DNA of 64,000 bases from Sarcocystis neurona (Eukaryota > Apicomplexa > Conoidasida > Eucoccidiorida > Sarcocystidae): positions 77,633 through 141,632 of the forward strand of contig KL647289.1 of NCBI GenBank assembly GCA_000727475.1. The letters are read 5' to 3'. Below are positions 47,901 to 56,100 of the stretch, piece after piece. Position numbers and translations under genes: made by a program. Each line of letters begins with the position of its first letter. The first letter of the stretch is position 1. The notes beneath the pieces were generated by a model. It saw only the letters and a program-made list of their open reading frames with translations, ran no database searches and was not told the origin of the DNA.

Positions 47901-49606
47901 CTTCAGGTGGCTGGCCAGCGCGCCCGCGTAGGAAGCCAAGCTGCTCTTCCTGCTGTTGCTGCTGTCGCGGTGCAGCGAGCCGCTGCCGCTGCTGCTGCGG
48001 CTCAAACTTGTTGCTGCATCAAAGCTAAAAAGAGAAGACGACGTGCAAACCGTCGGAGCAGCACTGGAAACTTCCTCGTCAGCCGACGCCTCGAGACTTG
48101 CCGAGAGTCTGCTGCTTGGCGAAAAAAATGGTCCCGTCTCTGCTTCGCACCGTGCTGCAGGGGGACGCTTCTCTGCTGCTGTTGCACCACCTTGCTGTAG
48201 TTCGTCCTCCTCCCCCTCCGCAAGCAGACGCCCACGTGCGTCCGCCATGTTGCTGTTTTCACCTGCTTTGCTGCTAATGCTGCTGTTGTTCTCGTGCTGC
48301 CGCGGCTCCCTGCTTCTCACGGGATTGCCTGCGGCGTCTCCTCTACTTCGGAACTCGCAACGCCGCTAGCGACGCTGTTTCTCCTCCCTCTGCAACTTAC
48401 GAAAATCACCCGCTACTGCGCCTTGTCGCGCTCGTTGTTGAACTGCAGCTGCTGCCACTGCAGTTGCTGCTGTAGCTGCGGATGCACCTGTTGTTGCGGT
48501 TGCACCTTGTGCTGTTGTTGCAGCTCTTCCTGTCGCTGCTGCTGCTGTTGTAGCTACTGCTGCCTTTGGTATTGCACCTGTTGCTGCTGTTGCAGCTGTT
48601 GCCGTTGCTGCAGTTGATGTTCCTGTTGGTGTTGAGCTGCTGTGAAGTTTCTGCTGCTACGCGAATGCCTTCTTCCTTCCCCACCGCACTCGCCGTTGCG
48701 ACTGCTGCTTCTTTCTGCCCGGGGGTTGGTGCTGCGGCTGCTGCTTCTCCCACGAAGCTGCCCTGTTGCTTGTACGATGGGGGGTGCCGGCACCCCGTCT
48801 TTGTTGCTGCTGTTCCGACCTGCCTGTCCCACCCCAGGGACTGCGCAGATGTATCCGACAGCTGCTAATGCTGCTGCTCAAGGAGGCGGGAGAAGAAGGC
48901 CAGAGGGAAAGAAGGCGCACAGAAGTACAACAACTGACCTGCGTGCTGCTGCTACTACAAACCAGACCTCTATCTACACCTGCTGAAGAGAGAAAAGACG
49001 CTGCTTCGCTGCTGCTGCACAGAGTCCTGCTGCTGAGTCGCCGAGTACTGCTGCTAGACGTGCGCCTGCCTGCCTCTCGGGCACGCAGCAGCAGCTTCCG
49101 CTGTTGGTGTCGGGTCACCTTCTGCCACTTCAGATTCTCTCTATAACTGCCACCGCGATCCCCGCACTACGGGCACTACCTTATACAAACTGCTGCTGCT
49201 AGAACCTGCTGCTGCTGCTAGAACCTGCTGCTGGCCTCGGTGTCGCGGCGGATTTCCGCGTTGCTTTCTACTCCTGCTACAACAGGGCGCTCCTCCTGCT
49301 ACCTCTGACACCACTGCTGCTCGGCCAGTACCCGCGCATCAGCTGCGACAGCGTCAACAAAGCTGCTGCTGCTGCTGCTTCTCCTACAGTAACACCCACC
49401 TGCTGCGCGGGCCTGATAATTTTTTTCTGCCGCTTCTGCTGCGCTGTTCCAGGCGGTGGAATGTCGTGCAACCTTGCAGCAGTGGAAGCCAACTGTGAAA
49501 CCACCGCCGTCCAGAACTCTACGCCGTACAACGAGGGGGGAGGGTTGTTGCTATTGCTGCTGCTGTTGCTGTCCCTCCTTCGGCAAAACCACCGTCCACT
49601 AGCCAT
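29913..49606 (-). CDS. ApiAP2 family regulator with four AP2 domains and a putative ACDC C-terminus
   Basis: Proposed exons in transcription order: 49606-49303, 49138-48939, 48864-48410, 48342-46913, 46570-46493, 46153-45807, 43505-42728, 41714-40617, 39991-39927, 39830-38567, 37882-37701, 37265-37040, 36532-35635, 35157-33757, 33222-30487, 30156-29913. All use GT/AG and keep phase through every join: 11,706 nt, 3,901 codons. The start ATG (GTCGCATGG, MASGRWFCRRRDS) is the first good one. MADARGR at 48,248 is an alternative start. AP2 domains lie near residues 1180-1225, 2005-2055, 2070-2200 and 2875-2925, and the ACDC-like end near 3808-3870. Between them are Ala, Ser, Gln, Asn and Glu runs. 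ApiAP2 proteins are nuclear, sequence-specific DNA binders. Exons from 43505 down are the surest. Exons 46570-46493 and 39991-39927 and the junctions around 48.4 kb are the least sure. Confidence 0.82.
29990..30527 (-). other. putative ACDC domain split over the last two exons
   Basis: The penultimate exon ends ...AREALDVLLTDLY, and the last exon continues with a mostly helical segment (NLQRSLEAAEGALVRLVKDC) rich in Leu and aromatics. ACDC (AP2-coincident, mainly C-terminal) domains in apicomplexan AP2 proteins begin with a similar 'A.E.L..LL.DL' helix close to the C-terminus. Joining needs donor GA|GTAAGC at 30,486 and acceptor CGTGCGGCAG at 30,157. Without it the frame stops at TAA 30,485-30,483. 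Assignment is by eye. Confidence 0.45.
33177..33866 (-). other. AP2 domain 4
   Basis: The first part reads GGVYFKRDKNYKAWAASWH and then RRYFTVKKYGF. After a phase-2 intron (33756-33223) it reads MNAYLKAVRARRHAEK. The YFKR...W.ASW strand, the YF.VKKYGF core and the C-terminal helix match the apicomplexan AP2 fold (three-stranded sheet plus helix). It is the second clear-cut copy, and the splice AT|G restores Met between sheet and helix. Confidence 0.9.
33330..33720. repeat. intronic GAGACAGGGAGA repeat
   Basis: It lies within the phase-2 intron of AP2 domain 4. The plus strand is almost only G and A with isolated C. On the sense strand it is a CTCCCTGTCTC pyrimidine tract, the same class as at 5,450-5,925. 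Confidence 0.8.
36351..37265 (-). other. AP2 domain 3, interrupted by an insert and an intron
   Basis: The N-terminal half (LGVTYERSKHGRFWVAHYYS) opens one exon, and the C-terminal half (RRRRFPVLEHGFEEARRLAV) lies in the next. Between the halves are Ala/Pro/Ser and Asn/Ser low-complexity residues from both exons, about 85 in total, and a 507-bp intron (37039-36533). The sheet-sheet-helix pattern is kept, but the loop insertion is unusually long. The domain may still fold with the loop excluded. Confidence 0.75.
36840..36965. repeat. codon-like 21-24 bp repeat inside an intron
   Basis: Three near-copies of GCAGCTGTAGCAGCAGCAGG plus relatives. It lies inside the intron of AP2 domain 3. The minus strand is open as Ala/Thr/Pro in phase with a CACAG acceptor at about 36,998, so an extra exon or retained intron cannot be excluded. 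Confidence 0.7.
37737..38576 (-). other. AP2 domain 2
   Basis: The exon ending at 38,567 finishes INMMRRVR and joins in phase 1 to GVCFDRKGLYFISQWHAQ, then REWFGIRRLGFTRAWSLAV. GV.FD...Y..SQW, the F.IRRLGF core and the following helix fit the AP2 fold. It is more diverged than domains 1 and 4. The helix upstream (WKILKRLDSLDYEHLDIEAV) is of normal complexity and may be part of a conserved unit. Confidence 0.85.
40898..40945. repeat. poly-Glu tract in ApiAP2 exon
   Basis: TCC/TCT codon complements give 16 consecutive Glu residues on the minus strand (GAA/GAG mixed). The tract lies in exon 41714-40617, after a Gln-rich stretch. Confidence 0.9.
41629..42791 (-). other. AP2 domain 1
   Basis: The first half, SGVRGVRYDSRDRAWLATWH, ends an exon at 42,728 with GACG|GTAAGCC. 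After a 1,013-bp intron the second half reads QRVCKRCFSVKKYGFNGAKR and then RAIQLKLY. It is a textbook apicomplexan AP2 domain: GVRYD, W.ATW, F.VKKYGF and the Ala-Lys-Arg helix. Without splicing, the frame runs on into a Gln/Lys-rich tail and loses the second half. Confidence 0.92.
43506..45806. other. largest ApiAP2 intron (2.3 kb)
   Basis: It separates the Gln/Glu-rich exon 46153-45807 from the exon carrying the start of AP2 domain 1. It holds TATA/GTAT microsatellites (about 44,690-45,000 and 45,360-45,485) and CT-rich sequence. Three degenerate copies of a G-C-G-CGGG/GG-TTTGGTG(A/G)(A/G)AC block lie near 44,250, 44,410 and 45,305. No exon is apparent. An unrecognised alternative promoter is possible. 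Confidence 0.5.
46130..46305. repeat. 102-bp duplication with two copies of a splice acceptor
   Basis: CCTGCTGCCGCCACTGCGAGA recurs at 46,141 and 46,243, along with the following AGCA-AACGCATCC block. On the minus strand each copy contains CTGTTCTCGCAG or CTGCTCTCGCAG followed by TGGCGGCAGCAGG, giving possible exon starts at 46,153 and 46,255. The period, 102 bp, keeps frame. Confidence 0.8.
47050..47290. repeat. imperfect AAC/AGC trinucleotide tract (Asn/Ser-rich)
   Basis: TGCTGT/TGCTAC-type triplets on the plus strand encode a stretch of about 80 Asn and Ser residues with few others on the minus strand, in ApiAP2 exon 48342-46913. An Ala/Thr reading in another frame is also open. Confidence 0.75.
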
Positions 49607-51533
49607 GCGACAGGCACGCACGTACACGACACTCGTTAAGGCCGCACAGATACTCATATAGAGAAAGGAAGGAATTGAAAAACAGGAGTCGGAAAAGAAA
49701 GTGTGTGGGGTGAGAGTCTGGCAGTTGGCAATGCGCTGCCGCGGGAAAGCAAATGCAGCGCCAAGAAGCGGCGCGATCTTCACATGAAATAATACCCACA
49801 CACTACGACGAAGGAGAGCGTGCCTTAGCTGTCTTCGCCCACCTTGGAATGAGGAGATGTTTCACGGACACGGCAGTGAAGTGAAGCGCCGGAAGGGAAG
49901 GGGAAAGGAAGACGCGTAAAAAGCGGAACAACGACGAGGGAGAAGACAACGAACTGTAGTCCTCTTGCACAGGAACTTTGCTGCAGTTGCTTGCCTTCTC
50001 TTCACAAGTGCTGCTGGTACGCATATCCATTCTTGGCTGTCCTTTTTGCTGTGTACTTCTCTCTCCTTTCTCGCCAATGGCGCTTATGCGTTTTCCCCTT
50101 GTGCTGGTGCTGGCTTCCGTATATCACGTTGCTACAGAGAAATATCAAAAATTCAAACAGCGTCCCTGCCCGGCTGCTGCTGTGTCACCTGCTGCAGTGT
50201 CACCTGCTGCAGCTGCCGTGTCCCGCGTCCCTAACCTGCTACAACAGGACGTTGTTGTTGCCCTTCTCTCTCCGTGAAGAAGACGGTGGGCATGAAACGC
50301 GTCCTGCTACGGGAAAACGACGCACACGACTAGTGATATGTGTGTGTGTGTATGTGTGTGTGTGTATGTGTGTGTGTATGTGCATGACAGAACGAGATGT
50401 GCTGTGCGTGGCGCCTTTTCCCAGCGGCAGAGACCTGGAAAAAAGGAGGAAAAGGAAGACAGAACCTCGTGACCTTAATACGGACTACCACCACGGCGTC
50501 GACTGAGTAGCGCAGCAAAAACGATGTGTTGTGCGGTGGCTGGCCGTGTACGACGAGATGCGCTGCAGCGGCACCAGCACTACTCACGGATAAAATTTCT
50601 CTCTTGGAATTGTCCGCAGGACAGTGCTGCTAGCGCTGCTGCGAAGGGTCCTTGTTCTTTTCAGCTGAAGAAAATATGAAGGGAAGACTCTCCAGCGGCC
50701 AGGGCTGCCACAGTTGCGGACATGGTCGTGCGTAACGGGAGAGCGTGCTCTCACGGAAGAAAGTGCCGCCGGAAGTTGTCCTCCGGTGTACGTACACCTG
50801 TCAAGAGAGGGGTGGTGAGGGGGCTACTCCGGCGCGAATGGAAAAGATGGAACGGCGGGGTCGTCGACACGAACCAGCAGACGACACGCGACGGCACGTC
50901 GCCAGTAACACTTTTTCCACAAAGAAATCCCCGCAAACACGGAAGCAGGCGAGAAGAAACCTTACAAAAGGGCGTGCGGCAAGCGGCCGTCGTCCTTCCG
51001 TTGCCTCCTCGCTCCTGCGGTGTAACTACACCGCAGAACAACAGCGGCTCCACGGAACCCTGCGACCACGCGCCCGCGCGCCGCACCACGCGCGCGCGCA
51101 GGCGCCCGCGCTGGAGGGGGGAAAAGAGAAAGTTTCTTTCCCTGAATGCAGTTCTCTCTTCGTTCCGACGGGAGGAGAGATGGCGCTCCCTGAGTTTTCT
51201 GGAGGTTCCACCACAGTAAGTCTTCCGGAAGAAAGATCGAGGAGAGACTTGCCCCCTCCCTGCTTGTGAGGGCGTCCTTGACCGCGCGCCGTGGTGCTGC
51301 CTGCTCCTGCCTCCCCTGGTCGTCGTCCTGTTCTTATTCCTGGTCTGCTCTACTGCGGCTCCTCCTCTTCCTACTTCCTCTCCTCCTCGTATATGCAGTA
51401 ATCTTTCTTTCTCGCTCCGCTGCTGGTGCTCCACTGCTGCCGCAGCTGCCCGTGTGCGCCTGCGCGCGGCCGCTGCGGCTGCCTTTCTGCTGCGGCTGCG
51501 CGCTCCCGCGCGCGGGCCACACGCTGGGGGGAC
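49607..51533. other. upstream flank of the ApiAP2 gene
   Basis: The presumed promoter and 5' region of the ApiAP2 gene lies here. It holds a GT microsatellite (50,340-50,385), palindromes GGTGTACGTACACC (50,785) and GGTGTAACTACACC (51,019), and increasing CpG content towards the gap. Overlapping open frames at 50.7-51.4 kb are Arg-rich on both strands and not convincing. Confidence 0.4.
50077..50277 (+). CDS. small ORF with a hydrophobic N-terminus, doubtful
   Basis: It starts at GCCAATGG, a fair initiation context, and encodes 66 residues. MALMRFPLVLVLASVYHV resembles a signal peptide, followed by TEKYQKFKQRPC and an Ala/Val/Ser repeat. It diverges from the ApiAP2 gene by about 470 bp. There is no recognised family and no evidence of expression. 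It could be the first exon of a longer gene or chance. Confidence 0.2.
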   Translation: MALMRFPLVLVLASVYHVATEKYQKFKQRPCPAAAVSPAAVSPAAAAVSRVPNLLQQDVVVALLSP

Positions 51534-52139
51534 NNNNNNNNNNNNNNNNNNNNNNNNNNNNNNNNNNNNNNNNNNNNNNNNNNNNNNNNNNNNNNNNNNN
51601 NNNNNNNNNNNNNNNNNNNNNNNNNNNNNNNNNNNNNNNNNNNNNNNNNNNNNNNNNNNNNNNNNNNNNNNNNNNNNNNNNNNNNNNNNNNNNNNNNNNN
51701 NNNNNNNNNNNNNNNNNNNNNNNNNNNNNNNNNNNNNNNNNNNNNNNNNNNNNNNNNNNNNNNNNNNNNNNNNNNNNNNNNNNNNNNNNNNNNNNNNNNN
51801 NNNNNNNNNNNNNNNNNNNNNNNNNNNNNNNNNNNNNNNNNNNNNNNNNNNNNNNNNNNNNNNNNNNNNNNNNNNNNNNNNNNNNNNNNNNNNNNNNNNN
51901 NNNNNNNNNNNNNNNNNNNNNNNNNNNNNNNNNNNNNNNNNNNNNNNNNNNNNNNNNNNNNNNNNNNNNNNNNNNNNNNNNNNNNNNNNNNNNNNNNNNN
52001 NNNNNNNNNNNNNNNNNNNNNNNNNNNNNNNNNNNNNNNNNNNNNNNNNNNNNNNNNNNNNNNNNNNNNNNNNNNNNNNNNNNNNNNNNNNNNNNNNNNN
52101 NNNNNNNNNNNNNNNNNNNNNNNNNNNNNNNNNNNNNNN
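51534..52139. other. assembly gap (606 N)
   Basis: Undetermined bases. Both flanks are GC-rich CTG/CGCG sequence, which probably caused the break. Any reading frame across it is meaningless. Confidence 0.99.
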
Positions 52140-52834
52140 AAAAGTGGAAAATCTTCGGATGAAAACGAGAAAGAAGAGCGTGGGCGTCGTTGGGTGGGCG
52201 GCGGTGCGGGGTGCGTCTTTAAAAACTCAGCCGCGCGCGCGTGTTGTGCCACTACTGCCGCGCCGGCCGGGGCGAAGTGTCAGAGCAGGCGTGGAGGCGG
52301 CCCAGACTCTTCTGGCGGGCACAGAGGAGCGCGCTGCAGGAAGGACGGGATCGGCGTTTTGTTCGCATGAGCAGCCGCCCGTAGCAGCTGTTAGTTGTTC
52401 GCGCTGCCGCGTGTCCCAATATTGTCCGCCGGGGAATACGCGGTGCTATCGCTGCGCTGCCGCAGCGCACACACGAGAGAGTCGCCGCGCGCGCGCGCGC
52501 CGTTGTAACTGCCGCCGCCGCTCCGCGAACGAGAGCGCAGGACCCCAAACTCGAATTTGCTCGTGTTCTCTGGTGGTGGCGACTGGTATTTCCACGTTTC
52601 GTTCACTGCTGCGGCTCGTGTTGCTGCCTTCTACTTTGCCTGCTGCTGCGGCTGTGGGTGCTCCGGAGCGCGGAAGCGAGAACCCACGGCGCCGCCACGC
52701 CGAACGAGGGCGACGGACAGACGCGCGCACAGCGAGGGACGAAGAGCTGCTCCTGTAGCTCCCCCCCCCTTTTTACGTGCGTAGCAGCAGTACCGGGGGT
52801 GGTGGCTCGTCGCGGCTGCTGCTCTGTGCGGCAG
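52140..52834. other. GC-rich flank of the gap with a possible zinc-finger-like frame
   Basis: One plus frame is open from the gap to 52,758. At 52,396-52,455 it reads CSRCRVSQYCPPGNTRCYRC, reminiscent of an LSD1-type zinc finger (C-S-x-C-R...PPG-x-T-R...C-x2-C), though two residues shorter than usual. Nothing else in the frame is recognisable. It may be an exon cut by the gap, or chance. Confidence 0.22.
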
Positions 52835-53128
52835 CGACTCACGGGGGGAAAAACGCAGCGGGGAAACACCTCTGCTGTGTGGACCCCAGAGAACGGCAAC
52901 CCGAGCCCTAATAACAGTGAGGAGCAAGGGCAGAGAAGGAAGGGGAGAGGAGCGGCAGAGAAGAGGTCGACGGGCGGCGGCGCTGCTGCAGAAGCAGACG
53001 CAGGCGTGGCGGTGGCAGCAGCGCAGCAGGGTAGTCCGTCTTCGTCTGTCGAAAGAGAGGACGCGCCGTCGGAGAGCCGCGCGGCAGGAGCCGATGCTAC
53101 CACCCCTCACGAAAAGTTGAAAAAGTGA
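52835..53128 (+). CDS. candidate exon of an unknown gene
   Basis: It follows CTGCTCTGTGCGGCAG, a plausible acceptor. In phase 0 it reads RLTGGKTQRGNTSAVWTPEN, then Ser/Glu/Ala-rich hydrophilic sequence ending TTPHEKLKK and TGA at 53,126-53,128. Alternatively AAAAA|GTGAGC at the same place is a splice donor. The balanced composition with acidic and basic residues differs from the CTG-like surroundings. The upstream part of the gene may be in the gap. No family recognised. Confidence 0.35.
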   Translation, partial: RLTGGKTQRGNTSAVWTPENGNPSPNNSEEQGQRRKGRGAAEKRSTGGGAAAEADAGVAVAAAQQGSPSSSVEREDAPSESRAAGADATTPHEKLKK

Positions 53129-56100
53129 GCAACACCACCACCCTTATCAACAGGGGAAGGAAAAGAGTGTGCGGCGCCTCCGCAAATGCAGCGGCGCCAG
53201 AGCCGCGCGCACAGCGCAAAGTTTGACCCCCCACGAGAAGAGGAAGAAGCAGCCCTGCCCGCGCGCACGCGCTCGCTTCCTCGGCTGCCGGAAACTTTCG
53301 TCGTCCTCTGCCACTTTCTCCTCTCCCAACACCCAAATCCGTCACACCTCGTCTCCTCCCTCTTCGTCCTCTCCCTCCGCGTAGCTGCTGCTACGCGGCG
53401 CGTCCGCGTCGCACACGGCCGGTCGTCTTCTTCCCGTTTGCTACTGTTGGGGACGAGTGCTGACGTAGCTCCGCGCGGCTGCTGTTGCTGCTGTGCGGCT
53501 GCTGCACGCGCGCGACTCCTGCGGTTCCTCTGCGACTGCCGTTGCCGCTGTGCGGCTGATACGCGCGCGCGCTTGCGACTGCTGCTGTGCGCGACTGCTG
53601 TCGCTGCAGTGCGACTACTACTCTTCTTGTTGCTGTGCTGCGGCTGCGCGCGCCTGTTGCTGTGTAGCGGGGGCGCGACTGTTGCTGCTGTTGGTGGTGC
53701 GACTGGTGCAGAGCGGGCGGCGGGGCCTGCTGACTCTCTCACTCGGGGCGGGCCCCCGGGCGCTGCTGTTGCTGCACACGTGCTCGGAGTTTGCCCACGA
53801 GCCGCGCGGCGGGGGGGGGGGGAAAATCTGGTATCTGCGAAGTGGTGGTGGTTGTTCCGGACTGTCGCTGCTGCAGCCAAACCGCGCGCGCGCAGTCCCA
53901 GCAGCAGCTGCAGCGTACGCAAGAACCCCCGCACAAATCGAAGGGACTTCTGCTACTGCCCGCGCCCCGTCGTCTGCAGGAAGACGAAGAGCGGCAGCCG
54001 TGTCGTGCAGTAGCGTACCAGCAGCTGCACCGGGTCGGAGCGCGACCGGGTCTGGTGGTGGGCGCTGCCCTCGAGGCCGTAGCGCGCTTGCGCGAGAGCA
54101 GGCGCTCATCGCCCGGCAGTGTACATATGCAGTATACACGTGGAAGAGAGCAGCCCACACACACAGAGAGAGGCTACTGTAGCGTCGAGGAAAACGGCAG
54201 CGGCTGCAGGAGCAGCGGAGGCGAAAAAGGCAACAGAGCGGCAGCAGGAGGACACACCAGGGCTGCGGCAAAACAGCCACACCACACGCCCGCAGGGACC
54301 ACAGGCAACACGGCACTCCACGCTATGTCGCAAAGCAGCGCGCCTGTATAACGGCGGATGAAGTGGCCACCGCGCCGCGGCGGCTGCTTCGGCTGCTGGG
54401 CCCACGGCGGAAAGAGGAAGAGGACTACGACTCTCTTCTGTCGCAGCCGTTCGCGCGTACCGCACACAAGCCAACAGAGCGAGGGCAGCGCACCAGCGGC
54501 AGCACAGAAGCAAACGTAGCAGCAAGCCAGCTGCCCGGTGTTCGTTCACGCAGGGGCTCGTTCTTCTGCCGCTGCTGGTCCTGCAGTCGCCGAGCGGGGC
54601 GTGGAGGAAAAACGGAGAGAGGCGCAGGTACTGCACAGCTTCAGGAGGTGGGGGGCGCGGCTGCTTTTGTCGCTGGGCACCCGGGGTGCGGGGGGTGGAA
54701 GCACGCCTTTCCGAGAGGAGGTACGAAGGGGAGTTGCTCCCCGATGTGAAAGCGAAGAAGGCGCGGACGTGGGCTGTTCGGTTGTTTCCGCCAGAGAGGG
54801 AGCGGCAGTCCGAGCGGGCGAGTGCAACGCGCGGACGAGCGACGACAACCCTTCCCGGCAAGATGAAGCAACAGAAGCCAGCCGCGCGCGGAGGAGAAGA
54901 AGGACAGAGAAGAGGAGAAGGAAAGGGCCAGTGCGTCCCGAACCGGCGAAGGCACTCCCAACACTAAGATTTGCAAGGGTGGGTCCTTGGCGACAGTCGT
55001 CTCTCCCGAGAGAAACAACTGGAAGCAAAGCACGCGCGCGACCACACTCACTACCCCTGCGCGCGAAACGGGACCAGAGAGTAGAGGAGGCCTCTCACTG
55101 TCGCTTTTGCAAGCACGCGTGGTGTACGTGCGCACGCACGCGGGCGGTTCCGACGCTCTAAATTTTTTTCCCGTCGTGGCCTGGGCCGGTCCTGCTGCTC
55201 TTTTCTTCTCCTGCCGCGAGCGCGCGCGCGCGGCTCCGGCGGTGTTGCGGCGGCTGCTGATGCTGTGGCGCGGGTGCGCGCGCTCGTTGGCCCCTCCTCT
55301 GTATCTCCCACAAACGCGTGCGTGCACACACGCCGGCCGCGCGAGGAGTCGGGGGCTGCAGCGGAGGCAGCCGCAACTGAAGGACGAGAACAGAGAGTAC
55401 GACGACGCGCGGGACGCAGCTGCGGGACGCAGCAGCCCCCGGCGTGACGCGTGAAGAAGCGAGAGCACGCCCCTCTCTGCCGTCGCGCGCGCACTTGGCG
55501 CGAGTGCCAACCGGTGTAGTAGCGGGGGTTGTTCGCGCAGACGCTGCTCCTGGTTCGCCTGTGCACTGTTTTTTGCGTGCGCCGGTGTGGTTCCGAGTGG
55601 CTGCCGTCCTGCTGCGGTGTTCCTCTCCTTTTCTTCCTCCGGAGGTCTGGTCGCGTACGGCTCCGCGTGCCAAAGGGCGTGGCGGCTACTACTAGCACTA
55701 CTACTCGTACAACTACTGCGCGCGGCACTGTTGTGTGGAGCGAGCCGCCGCGTTTTCTGCTCTCTTGCGGTCGTCGGTGTAGCTCTTGCTCCTGTGTGAA
55801 TCTGCAGTTGCAGGTAAACGCGCGCGCGGTGCTCGAGCTGATCTCGCTGCTCTGCGGGGGGCCGGGTGGTGCTCAGGCCGCGCGGTGTCCACGTTCCAGC
55901 TGCGCGGGTAAGAGTCCCCTTTCGTCTTCCTCCGCCTTTCGGTCAAACTGGCTGCTGGGACTGCGCACGCACACAAAATTCGCTCGCTGACTCTCACTGC
56001 TGGTGTCCGCAGGCGGTGCTGGTGCAGTAGCCGCTTGTTGCCCTGCTGCGTGCTGGCAGGTGTTCCTCCTCCTGCTCTGTTCCTCCGCGTGGTGGTGGTT

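Noticed and set aside
46800..48320. 506-residue minus frame taken as a complete gene
   Set aside because: Its apparent start at 48,320 is GTG, not ATG. A splice donor CAG|GTATGC at 46,912 ends the Glu-rich part, and the residues after it look non-coding. It fits better as an internal ApiAP2 exon.
51266..52758. long frames across the N gap
   Set aside because: They exist only because N codons are not stops.
54538..55161. 207-residue plus frame rich in Arg and Glu
   Set aside because: It has moderately protein-like composition, but no splice context, no motif, and open frames on the other strand as well. It is attributed to CpG-rich DNA lacking stops.
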